From positions 1 to 8,291 of the forward strand of contig WLCY01000019.1 in the NCBI GenBank assembly GCA_009705075.1: a DNA stretch of 8,291 bases. Reading direction: 5' to 3'. This document shows positions 1 to 7,314 of this stretch, in pieces. A program made the position numbers and the translations under genes. Numbering within the stretch: the first letter of the stretch is position 1; each line of letters begins with the position of its first letter. The notes under the pieces were generated by a model, which saw only the letters and a program-made list of their open reading frames with translations, was not told the origin of the DNA and ran no database searches. The DNA comes from Actinomycetota bacterium. GTDB taxonomy: Bacteria > Actinomycetota > Actinomycetes > Nanopelagicales > Nanopelagicaceae.

Positions 1-881
1 CTTCCTTCAACGTTTCCGCCAGTTTCAGCAGCAAGATCAACTATTACTGCGCCAGATTTCATCGCTGAAACCATTTCACCGGTAACGAGCCTTGGCGCTG
101 GTCTTCCAGGAACTGCAGCAGTTGTAATAACAACATCTGCGGCCGCTAAATATGGTGTGAGAAGTTCGCGCTGCTTTGCTGCCCGCTCTTCGGTCATTTC
201 GCGGGCATATCCGCCGGCACCTTCAAGAGCTTCGAGTTCTAAAGTTATAAATTTTGCACCCATTGATTTCACTTCATCGGCAGATGATGGACGAACATCA
301 TAGGCACTTACTACGGCGCCGAGGCGTTTGGCAGTTGCAATAGCTTGCAATCCAGCTACACCGGCTCCGAGAACGACTACTTGTGCAGGAGTCACAGTTC
401 CGGCGGCAGTCATGAGTAATGGAAAGAATCTTGGCGAAAGTTCGGCCGCAACGAGTGATGCGCGATATCCCGCACATAAAGCCTGAGATGTCAGTGCATC
501 CATAGATTGAGCACGAGAAATACGAGGGACTAACTCAAGAGAAAGAGCAGTTACTCCGGCACTTGCCGCGGCTTCGATTGAATCTACGCCTGTCGTTGGC
601 GAAAGAAATGAAATCGTAAGCGCGCCCTTTTTAAGGGATTTCATTTGATCTGGCGTAAGTGATGTAACTGAAGCAACAACATCAGCACCGCTTATTACAT
701 TTCCACTCTTAACGATGGCACCTGCTGCAGTAAATTCGCTATCAGGAAAGCCCGATGCAACGCCGGCTCCAGATTCGATTACGACCTCAAGTCCAGCTTT
801 AATTAATTTGGAAACAATGTCTGGGACGAGAGCTACGCGAGCTTCGCCAGACCGGATCTCTTTAGCTACGGCTATTTGCAT
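1..881 (-). CDS. pntA: NAD(P) transhydrogenase subunit alpha, partial (3' end beyond window)
   Basis: My translation of the minus strand from the ATG at 881 stays open for 293 codons to the left edge, so the C-terminus is missing. The family couples hydride transfer between NADH and NADP+ to proton movement; the alpha subunit supplies the NAD(H)-binding domain I on the cytoplasmic face of the membrane. Visible signatures are the N-terminal AVAKE near residue 4, PRISRAQSMDAL at 119-130, a Rossmann loop GAGVAGLQA at 172-180, YDVRPSSADEV at 194-204 followed by SMGAKF, and DLAAETGGN at 282-290. SRAQSMDAL and the DVRP...SMGA stretch favour PntA over the related alanine dehydrogenase. Whether this is the short PntAA form or a full-length alpha subunit cannot be decided because the end is cut. 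The gene lies downstream of argF on the same strand, 71 bp after its stop, and probably has its own leaderless promoter (-10-like TAATCT). Confidence 0.93.
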   Translation of the reverse strand, partial: MQIAVAKEIRSGEARVALVPDIVSKLIKAGLEVVIESGAGVASGFPDSEFTAAGAIVKSGNVISGADVVASVTSLTPDQMKSLKKGALTISFLSPTTGVDSIEAAASAGVTALSLELVPRISRAQSMDALTSQALCAGYRASLVAAELSPRFFPLLMTAAGTVTPAQVVVLGAGVAGLQAIATAKRLGAVVSAYDVRPSSADEVKSMGAKFITLELEALEGAGGYAREMTEERAAKQRELLTPYLAAADVVITTAAVPGRPAPRLVTGEMVSAMKSGAVIVDLAAETGGNVEG

Positions 882-887
882 TTGCAA

Positions 888-893
888 AGATTA
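888..893 (-). promoter_or_regulatory. Candidate -10 element for pntA (leaderless type)
   Basis: On the minus strand TAATCT lies at 893-888 and ends exactly 6 nt before the pntA ATG at 881, so transcription would start at or next to the A of the start codon. No Shine-Dalgarno sequence sits at normal distance (the nearest GAGG is about 16 nt upstream). I see no clear -35 box. The call rests on position and the TANNNT pattern only. Confidence 0.45.
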
Positions 894-934
894 GTGCCTC
901 AAATGTGCCAATCCAGCCAATTTCCTTGAATTCT

Positions 935-952
935 TAGCGAACAGATTCGCTA
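935..952 (-). other. Perfect 7-bp inverted repeat directly after argF
   Basis: TAGCGAA (935-941), a 4-base loop CAGA, and TTCGCTA (946-952) form a perfect 7-bp stem. It starts at the base immediately after the argF stop codon (read on the minus strand). No run of T follows on the minus strand, so it does not look like a standard intrinsic terminator. It could attenuate transcription, protect the argF mRNA 3' end, or be chance. Confidence 0.4.
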
Positions 953-1897
953 TTAGTGGTTGCCCTCAATCTCGCCACGAACCAGGTGGTAGAGAATTGA
1001 TTGAATCGTTGTGCGGCGGTGGTACGCCTCGCGCCAGATAACAGACCGCGGACCATCAATTACATCGGCTTCAACTTCTTCACCACGATGCGCCGGCAGG
1101 CAATGCATAAAAATTGAATCCGCAGAAGCCAGTGACATTAAATTCTTAGTAATCGCATAAGGCGCAAGGGCCTTTAGCTTCTCATTTCTTACCTCTTCTG
1201 GATCTCCCATAGACATCCAAACATCCGTATATACAGCACTTGCATCTTTAGCTGCGACCTCTGGGTCAGTGAGAATTTCAAGTTTCGCCCCAGTCTTGGC
1301 AGCAATTTTTTTTGCACTTTGAATAGCTGATTCTTCTGGCGCCCATTTTCCTGGCGGAGTAGCAACTACGACATGTGCGCCCATGATTGCTCCCATAGTT
1401 AGCCAAGCGTTCGACATATTATTTCCATCACCGATGTAAGCAAACTTTCGACCAGAAACATCTGAACCAAATACTTCGCGAATTGTTAACCAATCTGCCA
1501 GCAACTGAGTTGGATGATCGGTATCAGTCAAGCCATTCAAAACTGGAATTGTTGAATGCGCTCCAAGTTCATCTACATCCGACTGCGCAAAAGTTCGTAC
1601 AATCAGAGCGCTCGCAAAGCCACTAATTATTTTTGCAGTATCTGAAATTGTTTCGCCACGACCAATTTGTAAATCATCACCACGCAGAAATATTGGAGTG
1701 CCACCGAGGTGTGCGACGGCGGTCTCGGATGCCAACCTGGTACGAGTTGAAGATTTGGTCATATAAATAGCTACGGTTTGATTAGCTAATGCATCTTTGG
1801 AACGAAGTGGGTTCTTGGCAAATTGCGCTGCGGTGTCGAGTATGACTTCAACATCATTTCGAGAGAGATGCTCCGTGCGCAATAGATCCTTCATCAT
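953..1897 (-). CDS. argF: Ornithine carbamoyltransferase
   Basis: Catalyses carbamoyl phosphate + L-ornithine to L-citrulline + phosphate, a cytoplasmic step of arginine synthesis; family members are normally trimers. The 314-residue product has the usual length. Counting from the first ATG, the carbamoyl-phosphate loop SSTRTR is at 49-54, HPTQ at 128-131, DGNNMSNAW at 157-165, the ornithine-binding segment DVWMSMG at 225-231, and HCLPA at 265-269. The SMG and HCLP motifs identify an ornithine rather than an aspartate carbamoyltransferase. Near the C-terminus the usual EAENR reads EAYHR (290-294); the carbamoyl-phosphate Arg is kept. The gene starts with ATG ATG (1897 and 1894). A -10-like TATTAT ends 6 nt before the second ATG, which favours a 313-residue product from 1894 on a leaderless mRNA, whereas alignment with remembered actinobacterial homologues suits the first. 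No other arginine genes are visible. A catabolic ArcB role cannot be excluded but lacks contextual support. Confidence 0.95.
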   Translation of the reverse strand: MMKDLLRTEHLSRNDVEVILDTAAQFAKNPLRSKDALANQTVAIYMTKSSTRTRLASETAVAHLGGTPIFLRGDDLQIGRGETISDTAKIISGFASALIVRTFAQSDVDELGAHSTIPVLNGLTDTDHPTQLLADWLTIREVFGSDVSGRKFAYIGDGNNMSNAWLTMGAIMGAHVVVATPPGKWAPEESAIQSAKKIAAKTGAKLEILTDPEVAAKDASAVYTDVWMSMGDPEEVRNEKLKALAPYAITKNLMSLASADSIFMHCLPAHRGEEVEADVIDGPRSVIWREAYHRRTTIQSILYHLVRGEIEGNH

Positions 1898-1900
1898 TGA

Positions 1901-1906
1901 ATAATA
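1901..1906 (-). promoter_or_regulatory. Candidate -10 element for argF (leaderless type)
   Basis: Minus-strand TATTAT at 1906-1901 lies 3 nt before the first argF ATG and 6 nt before the second. That spacing would place the transcription start on the second ATG. It matches TATAAT at five of six positions. No recognisable -35 box lies 16-18 bp upstream (CCGAGG at 17-bp spacing). Confidence 0.55.
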
Positions 1907-1929
1907 CCCAATAAAGGAGTTCGCCTCGG

Positions 1930-1935
1930 TAGAAT
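1930..1935 (+). promoter_or_regulatory. Candidate -10 element for the rightward operon (leaderless type)
   Basis: TAGAAT ends 7 nt before the ATG at 1943, which predicts an mRNA that starts at or near the start codon. No Shine-Dalgarno-like sequence sits at the normal distance before that ATG (the nearest, AGGAG, is more than 20 nt upstream), and there is no clear -35 box. Only 23 bp separate it from the divergent argF -10 element. Confidence 0.5.
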
Positions 1936-1942
1936 CTGCCTC

Positions 1943-2197
1943 ATGGAATTACCGAGCATCGAACTTCAGCCTTTTGCCGATGTTCTAGAGAAAGAAGATA
2001 CTCGGCTATCTAACGAAGATGGCGACCACGAAAGGTTTGCACACTACGTTCGCAAAGAGAAGATAGTTGAATCTGCCGTAACAGGAAAGGCGGTTCGCGC
2101 CCTTTGTGGCAAGAAATGGGTACCTAGTCGCGATCCTGAAAAGTTTCCAATCTGCCCAATTTGTAAGAAAATTTTTGATGGCCTGAAGAAGGAATGA
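1943..2197 (+). CDS. DUF3039 family small protein, probable zinc-binding
   Basis: An 84-residue cytoplasmic protein of unknown function. It resembles the actinobacterial DUF3039 family through the block GDHERFAHYVRK (27-38), SAVTG (44-48), ALCGK (53-57), W59-V60-P61 and a C-terminal FPICPICK (68-75). Cys55, Cys71 and Cys74, with perhaps His29 or His34, could make a zinc-ribbon-like site; metal binding is inference from the C-P-x-C pattern. There is no signal peptide or membrane segment. It is the first gene of the rightward cluster. Its ATG follows a -10-like TAGAAT by 7 nt, and its stop overlaps the start of the GH18 gene by 4 nt (ATGA), so the two are likely translationally coupled. The family is conserved but, as far as I know, uncharacterised, so no function is proposed. 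Confidence 0.88.
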   Translation: MELPSIELQPFADVLEKEDTRLSNEDGDHERFAHYVRKEKIVESAVTGKAVRALCGKKWVPSRDPEKFPICPICKKIFDGLKKE

Positions 2198-3945
2198 AAA
2201 ATCGAATAACGAGCCTGTTACTTATTGGGCTAATTTGTTTAACACAAGCGCCATTAGATTCAGCAAGCGCCGAGGACCGACAACTTAGAAAGATATTTTC
2301 GGGCTGGATGACTGATTACAGCACTTATGGCGATACTACAAAAGGTCAGATCCAAGCAATGGATTATGTGGTTTCTCATTCTGAAATGTTTGATCAAATT
2401 TTGCCATTTTGGTACAGCGTGACAAGTGCCTCAACAATCAAAGATAAATACCGAACACAGAATTCCATTGACAAGGCAATTCCCGTTGCAACTCTTCAAA
2501 GCCTGGGAATTAAAGTTTTACCAACAATTACCGATAGCACTGGTGAAGGCGTTCTCTCAAAGATTATGGGGGATGATGCAAATCGTGCAACTCTGATTAA
2601 AACTATTTCAGATTTAGTTATGGCTAACAATTTTGATGGAATTGACTTAAATTTTGAGGGCTTTGCATATGTTGATAAGAATGCAACTTGGCCAACGATT
2701 CAACCAAGGTGGGTCAAATTCGTAAGTGAACTATCTTCAATCCTTCACTCTCAAAACAAATTGCTTTCGGTAACAACGCCATATCTTCTCGATCCTGCTA
2801 CTGGCAAAAAAGGCTATTACTTATATGCCTGGCCCGAAATTTCTAACTTCATCGATCGATTGAACATAATGGCTTACGACTATCACAAATACGATACGAA
2901 GCCAGGACCAATCGGACCCATAAACTGGTTTGAGCCCTCACTTGTTTATGCCCTGAAATCTATTGCGCCATGGAAAATTTATATCGGTACGCCAAATTAT
3001 GGATACAACTGGGTAACAAAAGTTACTGGAATCTGTCCGACAAGCGCACCGGCTTCAGAGAAAACTTCTTCAAATGCCGCAATTATTCATCAACTTAAGG
3101 CACAAGCGATCCTAGATAAACCTGGCGCAGTGGCTACATATAACGAGAAATTTGGCGAAACAAATGTTTTATACACCGCAGAATTTAATGGCGTTAATAA
3201 GAACAACGTCCCTACTAGTTGCAAAGTGAACCATTCGGTTTGGTACGTTGATGCACGAGGTTACGCTGCTCGCGCAAGGTTAGTTGAGAAGTATCGACTT
3301 GGTGGAATATCAGAGTGGGAGATTGGGTACGGAGATAATTTAGCAATCGAAGAAGTCAAGAAAGTTGCAATTGCAATGGGTCAAGACAAAGTTGTTGCAG
3401 ATGTAAGCGCAAGTGCGGAGAATTTACAATTTGGTGAGAGTGTTTCTTTCAGCGGTTCATTTAAATTGGCTGATGGTAGGCCAGTTGCAAATGTGCCGGT
3501 ATTTATGGCGATAAAACGCAATTCCGGTGAGACACGTAGAGCTGTTGGGACAACTGGAGCAGATGGAAGTTTTGCAACAAAGGTATTGCTAGGGGAGTCC
3601 ACAAATATTTCATTTACAACCGAAGAAACTTGGGATCGAACGCTAGGAGCTACGCCAGAAAAGGCTATTGGAATATCTCGAGTAGTTTCTTGGAGCGTTC
3701 CAGGGTCAGTAAAGCGAGGCGTTAAATACAAAGTCCTAGGTGAAATTCAACCAAGAATCGCTGGTGTAAAAGTTTATTTAGATGATGGCAGTAAGCAGAT
3801 TTCAGGAATTACAACAGAGGGCGGAAAATTTGAGATTGAGTTCTCGGTTTCAAAAATTGGATTCAGCCAATTCAGAATAGTTACGGAATCAGAAGGCAAC
3901 TTCATTGGTTCAAAGACTCTATTTACGACGGTCCTGGTCCGTTAA
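2194..3945 (+). CDS. Secreted glycoside hydrolase family 18-like protein with two C-terminal beta-sandwich repeats
   Basis: The 583-residue protein begins with a Sec-type signal peptide: basic MKNR, a hydrophobic core at about 5-20, and a likely cleavage after ASA at 24-26. Residues of about 33-395 look like a GH18 TIM barrel, the fold of chitinases and N-acetylglucosaminidases. The strand-4 motif DGIDLNFE (148-155) matches DxxDxDxE with catalytic Glu155, but the third Asp is Asn153. LNIMAYDY (223-230) and GGISEWEIGYGD (370-381, Trp375) fit the later barrel strands. Cys281 and Cys343 could form a disulfide. About 400-500 and 501-583 are two Ig-like or carboxypeptidase-regulatory-like repeats, probably for binding or spacing. 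I see no anchor, and Cys15 is not in a lipobox. The start is fixed by the ATGA overlap with the DUF3039 gene and by the signal peptide. Several 60-base stretches are only 30-35% GC, below the neighbours. The substrate (chitin, peptidoglycan or other) is unknown, and a loss of activity is possible. Confidence 0.85.
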   Translation: MKNRITSLLLIGLICLTQAPLDSASAEDRQLRKIFSGWMTDYSTYGDTTKGQIQAMDYVVSHSEMFDQILPFWYSVTSASTIKDKYRTQNSIDKAIPVATLQSLGIKVLPTITDSTGEGVLSKIMGDDANRATLIKTISDLVMANNFDGIDLNFEGFAYVDKNATWPTIQPRWVKFVSELSSILHSQNKLLSVTTPYLLDPATGKKGYYLYAWPEISNFIDRLNIMAYDYHKYDTKPGPIGPINWFEPSLVYALKSIAPWKIYIGTPNYGYNWVTKVTGICPTSAPASEKTSSNAAIIHQLKAQAILDKPGAVATYNEKFGETNVLYTAEFNGVNKNNVPTSCKVNHSVWYVDARGYAARARLVEKYRLGGISEWEIGYGDNLAIEEVKKVAIAMGQDKVVADVSASAENLQFGESVSFSGSFKLADGRPVANVPVFMAIKRNSGETRRAVGTTGADGSFATKVLLGESTNISFTTEETWDRTLGATPEKAIGISRVVSWSVPGSVKRGVKYKVLGEIQPRIAGVKVYLDDGSKQISGITTEGGKFEIEFSVSKIGFSQFRIVTESEGNFIGSKTLFTTVLVR

Positions 3946-4233
3946 ATGGCTAAGACAGCGCTAAAAGCGGAAGTAGATATAAGTGAGCTAATTGATCGAC
4001 CTTGGATAACAATTGTTTGGGATGATCCAGTCAATCTAATGAGTTATGTGACGCATGTGTTTATCAAGCTATTTGGCTTCTCTAAGGAACGAGCACATGA
4101 ATTAATGATGCAAGTCCATAATGAGGGGCGCGCTGTAGTTTCAAGTGGGACTAGAGAAGAGATGGAGCGCGATGTTCAGCGACTCCATGAAAATGGTTTA
4201 TGGGCGACTCTTCAACGTGATGACAAAATCTAA
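3946..4233 (+). CDS. clpS: ATP-dependent Clp protease adaptor ClpS
   Basis: A 95-residue cytoplasmic adaptor that recognises N-degron substrates and hands them to the ClpA/ClpC unfoldase of the Clp protease. The ClpS core covers about 18-92: [16 protein letters not shown] (20-35), [14 protein letters not shown] (52-65), a GTREEME segment, and GLWATLQ near the end. Asp26-Asp27 and His58 align with E. coli Asn34, Asp35 and His66, which hold the substrate's N-terminal amine; as I recall, the Asp-Asp pair is normal in actinobacterial ClpS. The 17-residue N-terminal tail enters the unfoldase in known systems. The ATG directly abuts the TAA of the GH18 gene with no spacer and no Shine-Dalgarno sequence, so expression probably depends on translation reinitiation. 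Its stop overlaps the next gene by 1 nt. The clpS-DUF2017-mec order is typical of actinobacteria. Confidence 0.97.
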   Translation: MAKTALKAEVDISELIDRPWITIVWDDPVNLMSYVTHVFIKLFGFSKERAHELMMQVHNEGRAVVSSGTREEMERDVQRLHENGLWATLQRDDKI

Positions 4234-4784
4234 TGTCGAGCTTTGAAAAAGTAGGAGATGGGTATTCACTAGATTTAACTCTTGATGAAGCGCACATACT
4301 TATTAATTTAGTCGAGCAACTCTTGGAACTTTTGGGGGAAGGTGATTTCTTCCATCATTATGACTCGAGTGATCCGTTAGCTCAATTGCTTGCAATGCCA
4401 TCGGAAATTGTTACCCCTGATGATCCAGTCCTTTTGCGATTACTTCCTAACGCATATGCCGATCCGGAAGCTGCTTCAGATTTTAGAAGATATACCGAAC
4501 CTCAATTGCGCGGTTCCAAACAGCGAAACTTAAGATTGATTAGAGAAGAATTGACTATTCTCGTTGATGAGAATCATGGCGGTGTAATCGAAGAGCTAGA
4601 TGCAGATATCTGGCTCAAAGCGTTAAACGATCTGCGCATTGCGCTCTCGGTTAGGTTAGAGATTAATGAGAATAGTTTTGATAAATTCGAACTACTTCCC
4701 GATGAAGATCCCCAAAAGCCGGTTTATGCGGTCTATTTCTGGTTAGGTTGGTTGCAAGAGAATTTGTTAGGGTTACTTCTATGA
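4233..4784 (+). CDS. DUF2017 family protein
   Basis: A 183-residue cytoplasmic protein of unknown function that corresponds by position and motif to the conserved actinobacterial gene between clpS and the JAMM peptidase (Rv1332 in M. tuberculosis). The recognisable block is DDPVLLRLLPNAY (63-75) followed by FRRYTEPQLR (84-93) and a nearby Lys96. Two leucine-rich helical stretches follow at about 98-112 and 125-142. The C-terminus (164-183) is aromatic- and leucine-rich, ending LLGLLL, and reads as a buried helix rather than a membrane segment. The protein is rich in Asp and Glu. It starts by a 1-nt overlap with the clpS stop (TAATG) and ends by a 4-nt overlap with mec. The fixed position next to clpS suggests a link to proteolysis or to sulfur-carrier processing, but this is inference. 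Confidence 0.88.
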   Translation: MSSFEKVGDGYSLDLTLDEAHILINLVEQLLELLGEGDFFHHYDSSDPLAQLLAMPSEIVTPDDPVLLRLLPNAYADPEAASDFRRYTEPQLRGSKQRNLRLIREELTILVDENHGGVIEELDADIWLKALNDLRIALSVRLEINENSFDKFELLPDEDPQKPVYAVYFWLGWLQENLLGLLL

Positions 4785-5209
4785 CGTTGAAGATTTCAGC
4801 AGAACATGTCGAAGCAATTTTTGCCCAATCAGTTGCGGAATATCCAGATGAATGTTGTGGTGTAATTCTTGGTCCCGAAGGCAGTGATTTCGCCCAAGTG
4901 CTTAAACCAATGGTTAATTCGGCGCACTCACCGACCTTTTATGAGTTCGATTCTAAAGATCTCCTCTCGCTCTACCGAGAACTTGATGACAATTCACAAG
5001 AGATTGTTGTTGTCTATCACTCACATACTGAAACAGAGGCTTATCCTTCACGAACAGATATTGCTTACGCATCTGAACCTAATGCGCACTACGTTTTAGT
5101 CTCTACCCGCAAAGAGATTGCACCTGAGAGAGAGTTTCGCTCATATCGAATAATCGATGGCGCTGTAACTGAAGAGCCGGTAGAAATCATTGCTGCGATT
5201 GGCGAATAA
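4781..5209 (+). CDS. mec: JAMM/MPN+ metallopeptidase, CysO-cysteine peptidase (Mec)
   Basis: A 142-residue single-domain zinc peptidase of the M67 family. In M. tuberculosis the homologue (Rv1334) cleaves cysteine from the CysO-cysteine adduct. The full JAMM motif is present: catalytic Glu24 in DECCG, then HSH (80-82), seven residues, Ser90, two residues and Asp93. His80, His82 and Asp93 would bind zinc. I chose the ATG at 4781 because it forms a 4-nt ATGA overlap with the DUF2017 stop, has an AGGG Shine-Dalgarno 8 nt upstream (4769-4772), and gives an N-terminus (MTLKISAEHV) that starts right at the domain. A TTG at 4748 would only add 11 poorly fitting residues. cysO and cysM follow, so the expected substrate is encoded next door. 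Here it may have an extra job, since CysO is made with a C-terminal Cys after Gly-Gly. Confidence 0.93.
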   Translation: MTLKISAEHVEAIFAQSVAEYPDECCGVILGPEGSDFAQVLKPMVNSAHSPTFYEFDSKDLLSLYRELDDNSQEIVVVYHSHTETEAYPSRTDIAYASEPNAHYVLVSTRKEIAPEREFRSYRIIDGAVTEEPVEIIAAIGE

Positions 5210-5219
5210 GCCGCGCTTC

Positions 5220-5228
5220 TAGGATACT
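5220..5228 (+). promoter_or_regulatory. Candidate internal promoter -10 for cysO-cysM
   Basis: The 25-nt gap after mec contains TAGGATACT. TAGGAT (5220-5225) ends 9 nt before the cysO ATG, and the overlapping GATACT (5223-5228) ends 6 nt before it. TTGGCG (5199-5204) lies 18 bp upstream of GATACT and is a partial -35 match. No Shine-Dalgarno sequence precedes the ATG, which fits a leaderless internal transcript. Confidence 0.4.
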
Positions 5229-5234
5229 TAAGCC

Positions 5235-6478
<1,244 letters not shown>

Positions 6479-6492
6479 CTCTTTCCTAAAGG

Positions 6493-6498
6493 TAGGCT
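6493..6498 (+). promoter_or_regulatory. Candidate internal promoter -10 for murI-rph-rdgB
   Basis: TAGGCT ends 7 nt before the murI ATG at 6506, in a 27-nt gap after cysM. TTGGGC (6469-6474), inside the end of cysM, lies 18 bp upstream and is a partial -35 match. No Shine-Dalgarno sequence precedes murI, so a leaderless internal start is likely. Confidence 0.5.
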
Positions 6499-6505
6499 TG
6501 GCGAT

Positions 6506-7312
6506 ATGTCAGCGGCCAATTTTTCCAAAGATTCACCGATCGGTATCTTCGATTCTGGCGTTGGTGGCCTAACAGTTGCGAGATCAATTATCGATCAACT
6601 TCCTGGCGAATCTATTCTTTATGTCGGTGACACTGCGCGCGGCCCTTATGGTCCTAGACCACTTGCAGAGGTTCGAACATTTGCGCTAGAAATTCTTGAT
6701 CAATTAGTCGAAGCCGGAGTTAAGGCCATAGTCATTGCTTGCAATACCGCCAGCGCAGCTATGTTGCGCGATGCCCGTGAGCGTTATTCGGTTCCTGTAG
6801 TTGAAGTGATTCAACCGGCAGTTCGACGAGCGGTTTCTGCAACACGCAGTGGTCGGATTGGAGTAATCGGGACAAACGCAACAATTGAATCAGGCGCCTA
6901 CCTGGATGCTTTTGCTGCCGCTCCGCAATTAGAAATAACTTCGGTTGCTTGCCCGCTATTTGTCGAATATGTGGAGCGCGGTGAAACTTCTGGAACAGCA
7001 ATTACGAAAGTGGCATCAGATTATTTAAGGCCACTGGTTGAAAAAGAGATTGACACTCTAGTTCTAGGTTGCACTCACTACCCGCTACTTACTGGTGTAA
7101 TTTCCTATGTAATGGGAAATGAAGTAACCCTGGTATCAAGTGCCGAAGAAACAGCTAAGGATCTTTACCGAATCCTTGTCGAAAAAGATATGTTAAATGT
7201 AAGTGGAAAACCAACACATAAATTTGTTTCAACTGGAGAGAGTGAAATGTTTAGCAAACTTGCTAGACGATTCCTTGGGCCAGAAGTTGCAAGAGTCGAA
7301 TCGAGGATTTAG
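6506..7312 (+). CDS. murI: Glutamate racemase
   Basis: Interconverts L- and D-glutamate in the cytoplasm and so supplies D-Glu for peptidoglycan stem peptides. The product has 268 residues, normal for the family. [13 protein letters not shown] (12-24) holds Asp16 and Ser17, [13 protein letters not shown] (39-51) is the substrate loop, ACNTAS (78-83) contains catalytic Cys79, IGVIGT is at 118-123, and LGCTHYPLL (187-195) contains the second catalytic Cys189 with His191. Both racemisation cysteines are therefore present and the enzyme should be active. The gene has a probable internal promoter (TAGGCT, 7 nt upstream). rph starts 2 nt after its stop. In M. tuberculosis another gene (Rv1339, metallo-beta-lactamase fold) separates murI from rph; here it is missing, in line with genome reduction. 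Confidence 0.97.
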   Translation: MSAANFSKDSPIGIFDSGVGGLTVARSIIDQLPGESILYVGDTARGPYGPRPLAEVRTFALEILDQLVEAGVKAIVIACNTASAAMLRDARERYSVPVVEVIQPAVRRAVSATRSGRIGVIGTNATIESGAYLDAFAAAPQLEITSVACPLFVEYVERGETSGTAITKVASDYLRPLVEKEIDTLVLGCTHYPLLTGVISYVMGNEVTLVSSAEETAKDLYRILVEKDMLNVSGKPTHKFVSTGESEMFSKLARRFLGPEVARVESRI

Positions 7313-7314
7313 CG

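Noticed and set aside
1..881. Alanine dehydrogenase as identity of the left-edge gene
   Set aside because: The two families share a fold, but SRAQSMDAL and DVRP...SMGAKF fit the transhydrogenase alpha subunit.
1898..1914. Possible ArgR operator (ARG box) upstream of argF
   Set aside because: Only one half-site (TGAAT) is seen. The second half does not match, and AT-rich -10 sequence explains it.
2194..2280. Lipoprotein signal in the GH18 protein because of Cys15
   Set aside because: Cys15 lies in the middle of the hydrophobic core without a lipobox, and an ASA cleavage site follows at 24-26.
3381..3731. Antisense open frame of 116 codons opposite the GH18 C-terminal repeats
   Set aside because: No recognisable domain and no start signal. 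The sense frame has a coherent beta-repeat pattern.
3946..4233. Asp-Asp instead of Asn-Asp in the ClpS substrate pocket
   Set aside because: As I recall, the same pair occurs in mycobacterial ClpS, so it is ordinary for actinobacteria.
4748..4780. TTG at 4748 as the mec start, adding 11 residues
   Set aside because: The ATG at 4781 has a Shine-Dalgarno sequence, the ATGA overlap typical of this operon, and begins right at the conserved domain.
4869..5099. Open frame of 76 codons on the plus strand inside mec
   Set aside because: It lies wholly within mec in another frame, has no family-like pattern, and is a shadow of a clear JAMM gene.
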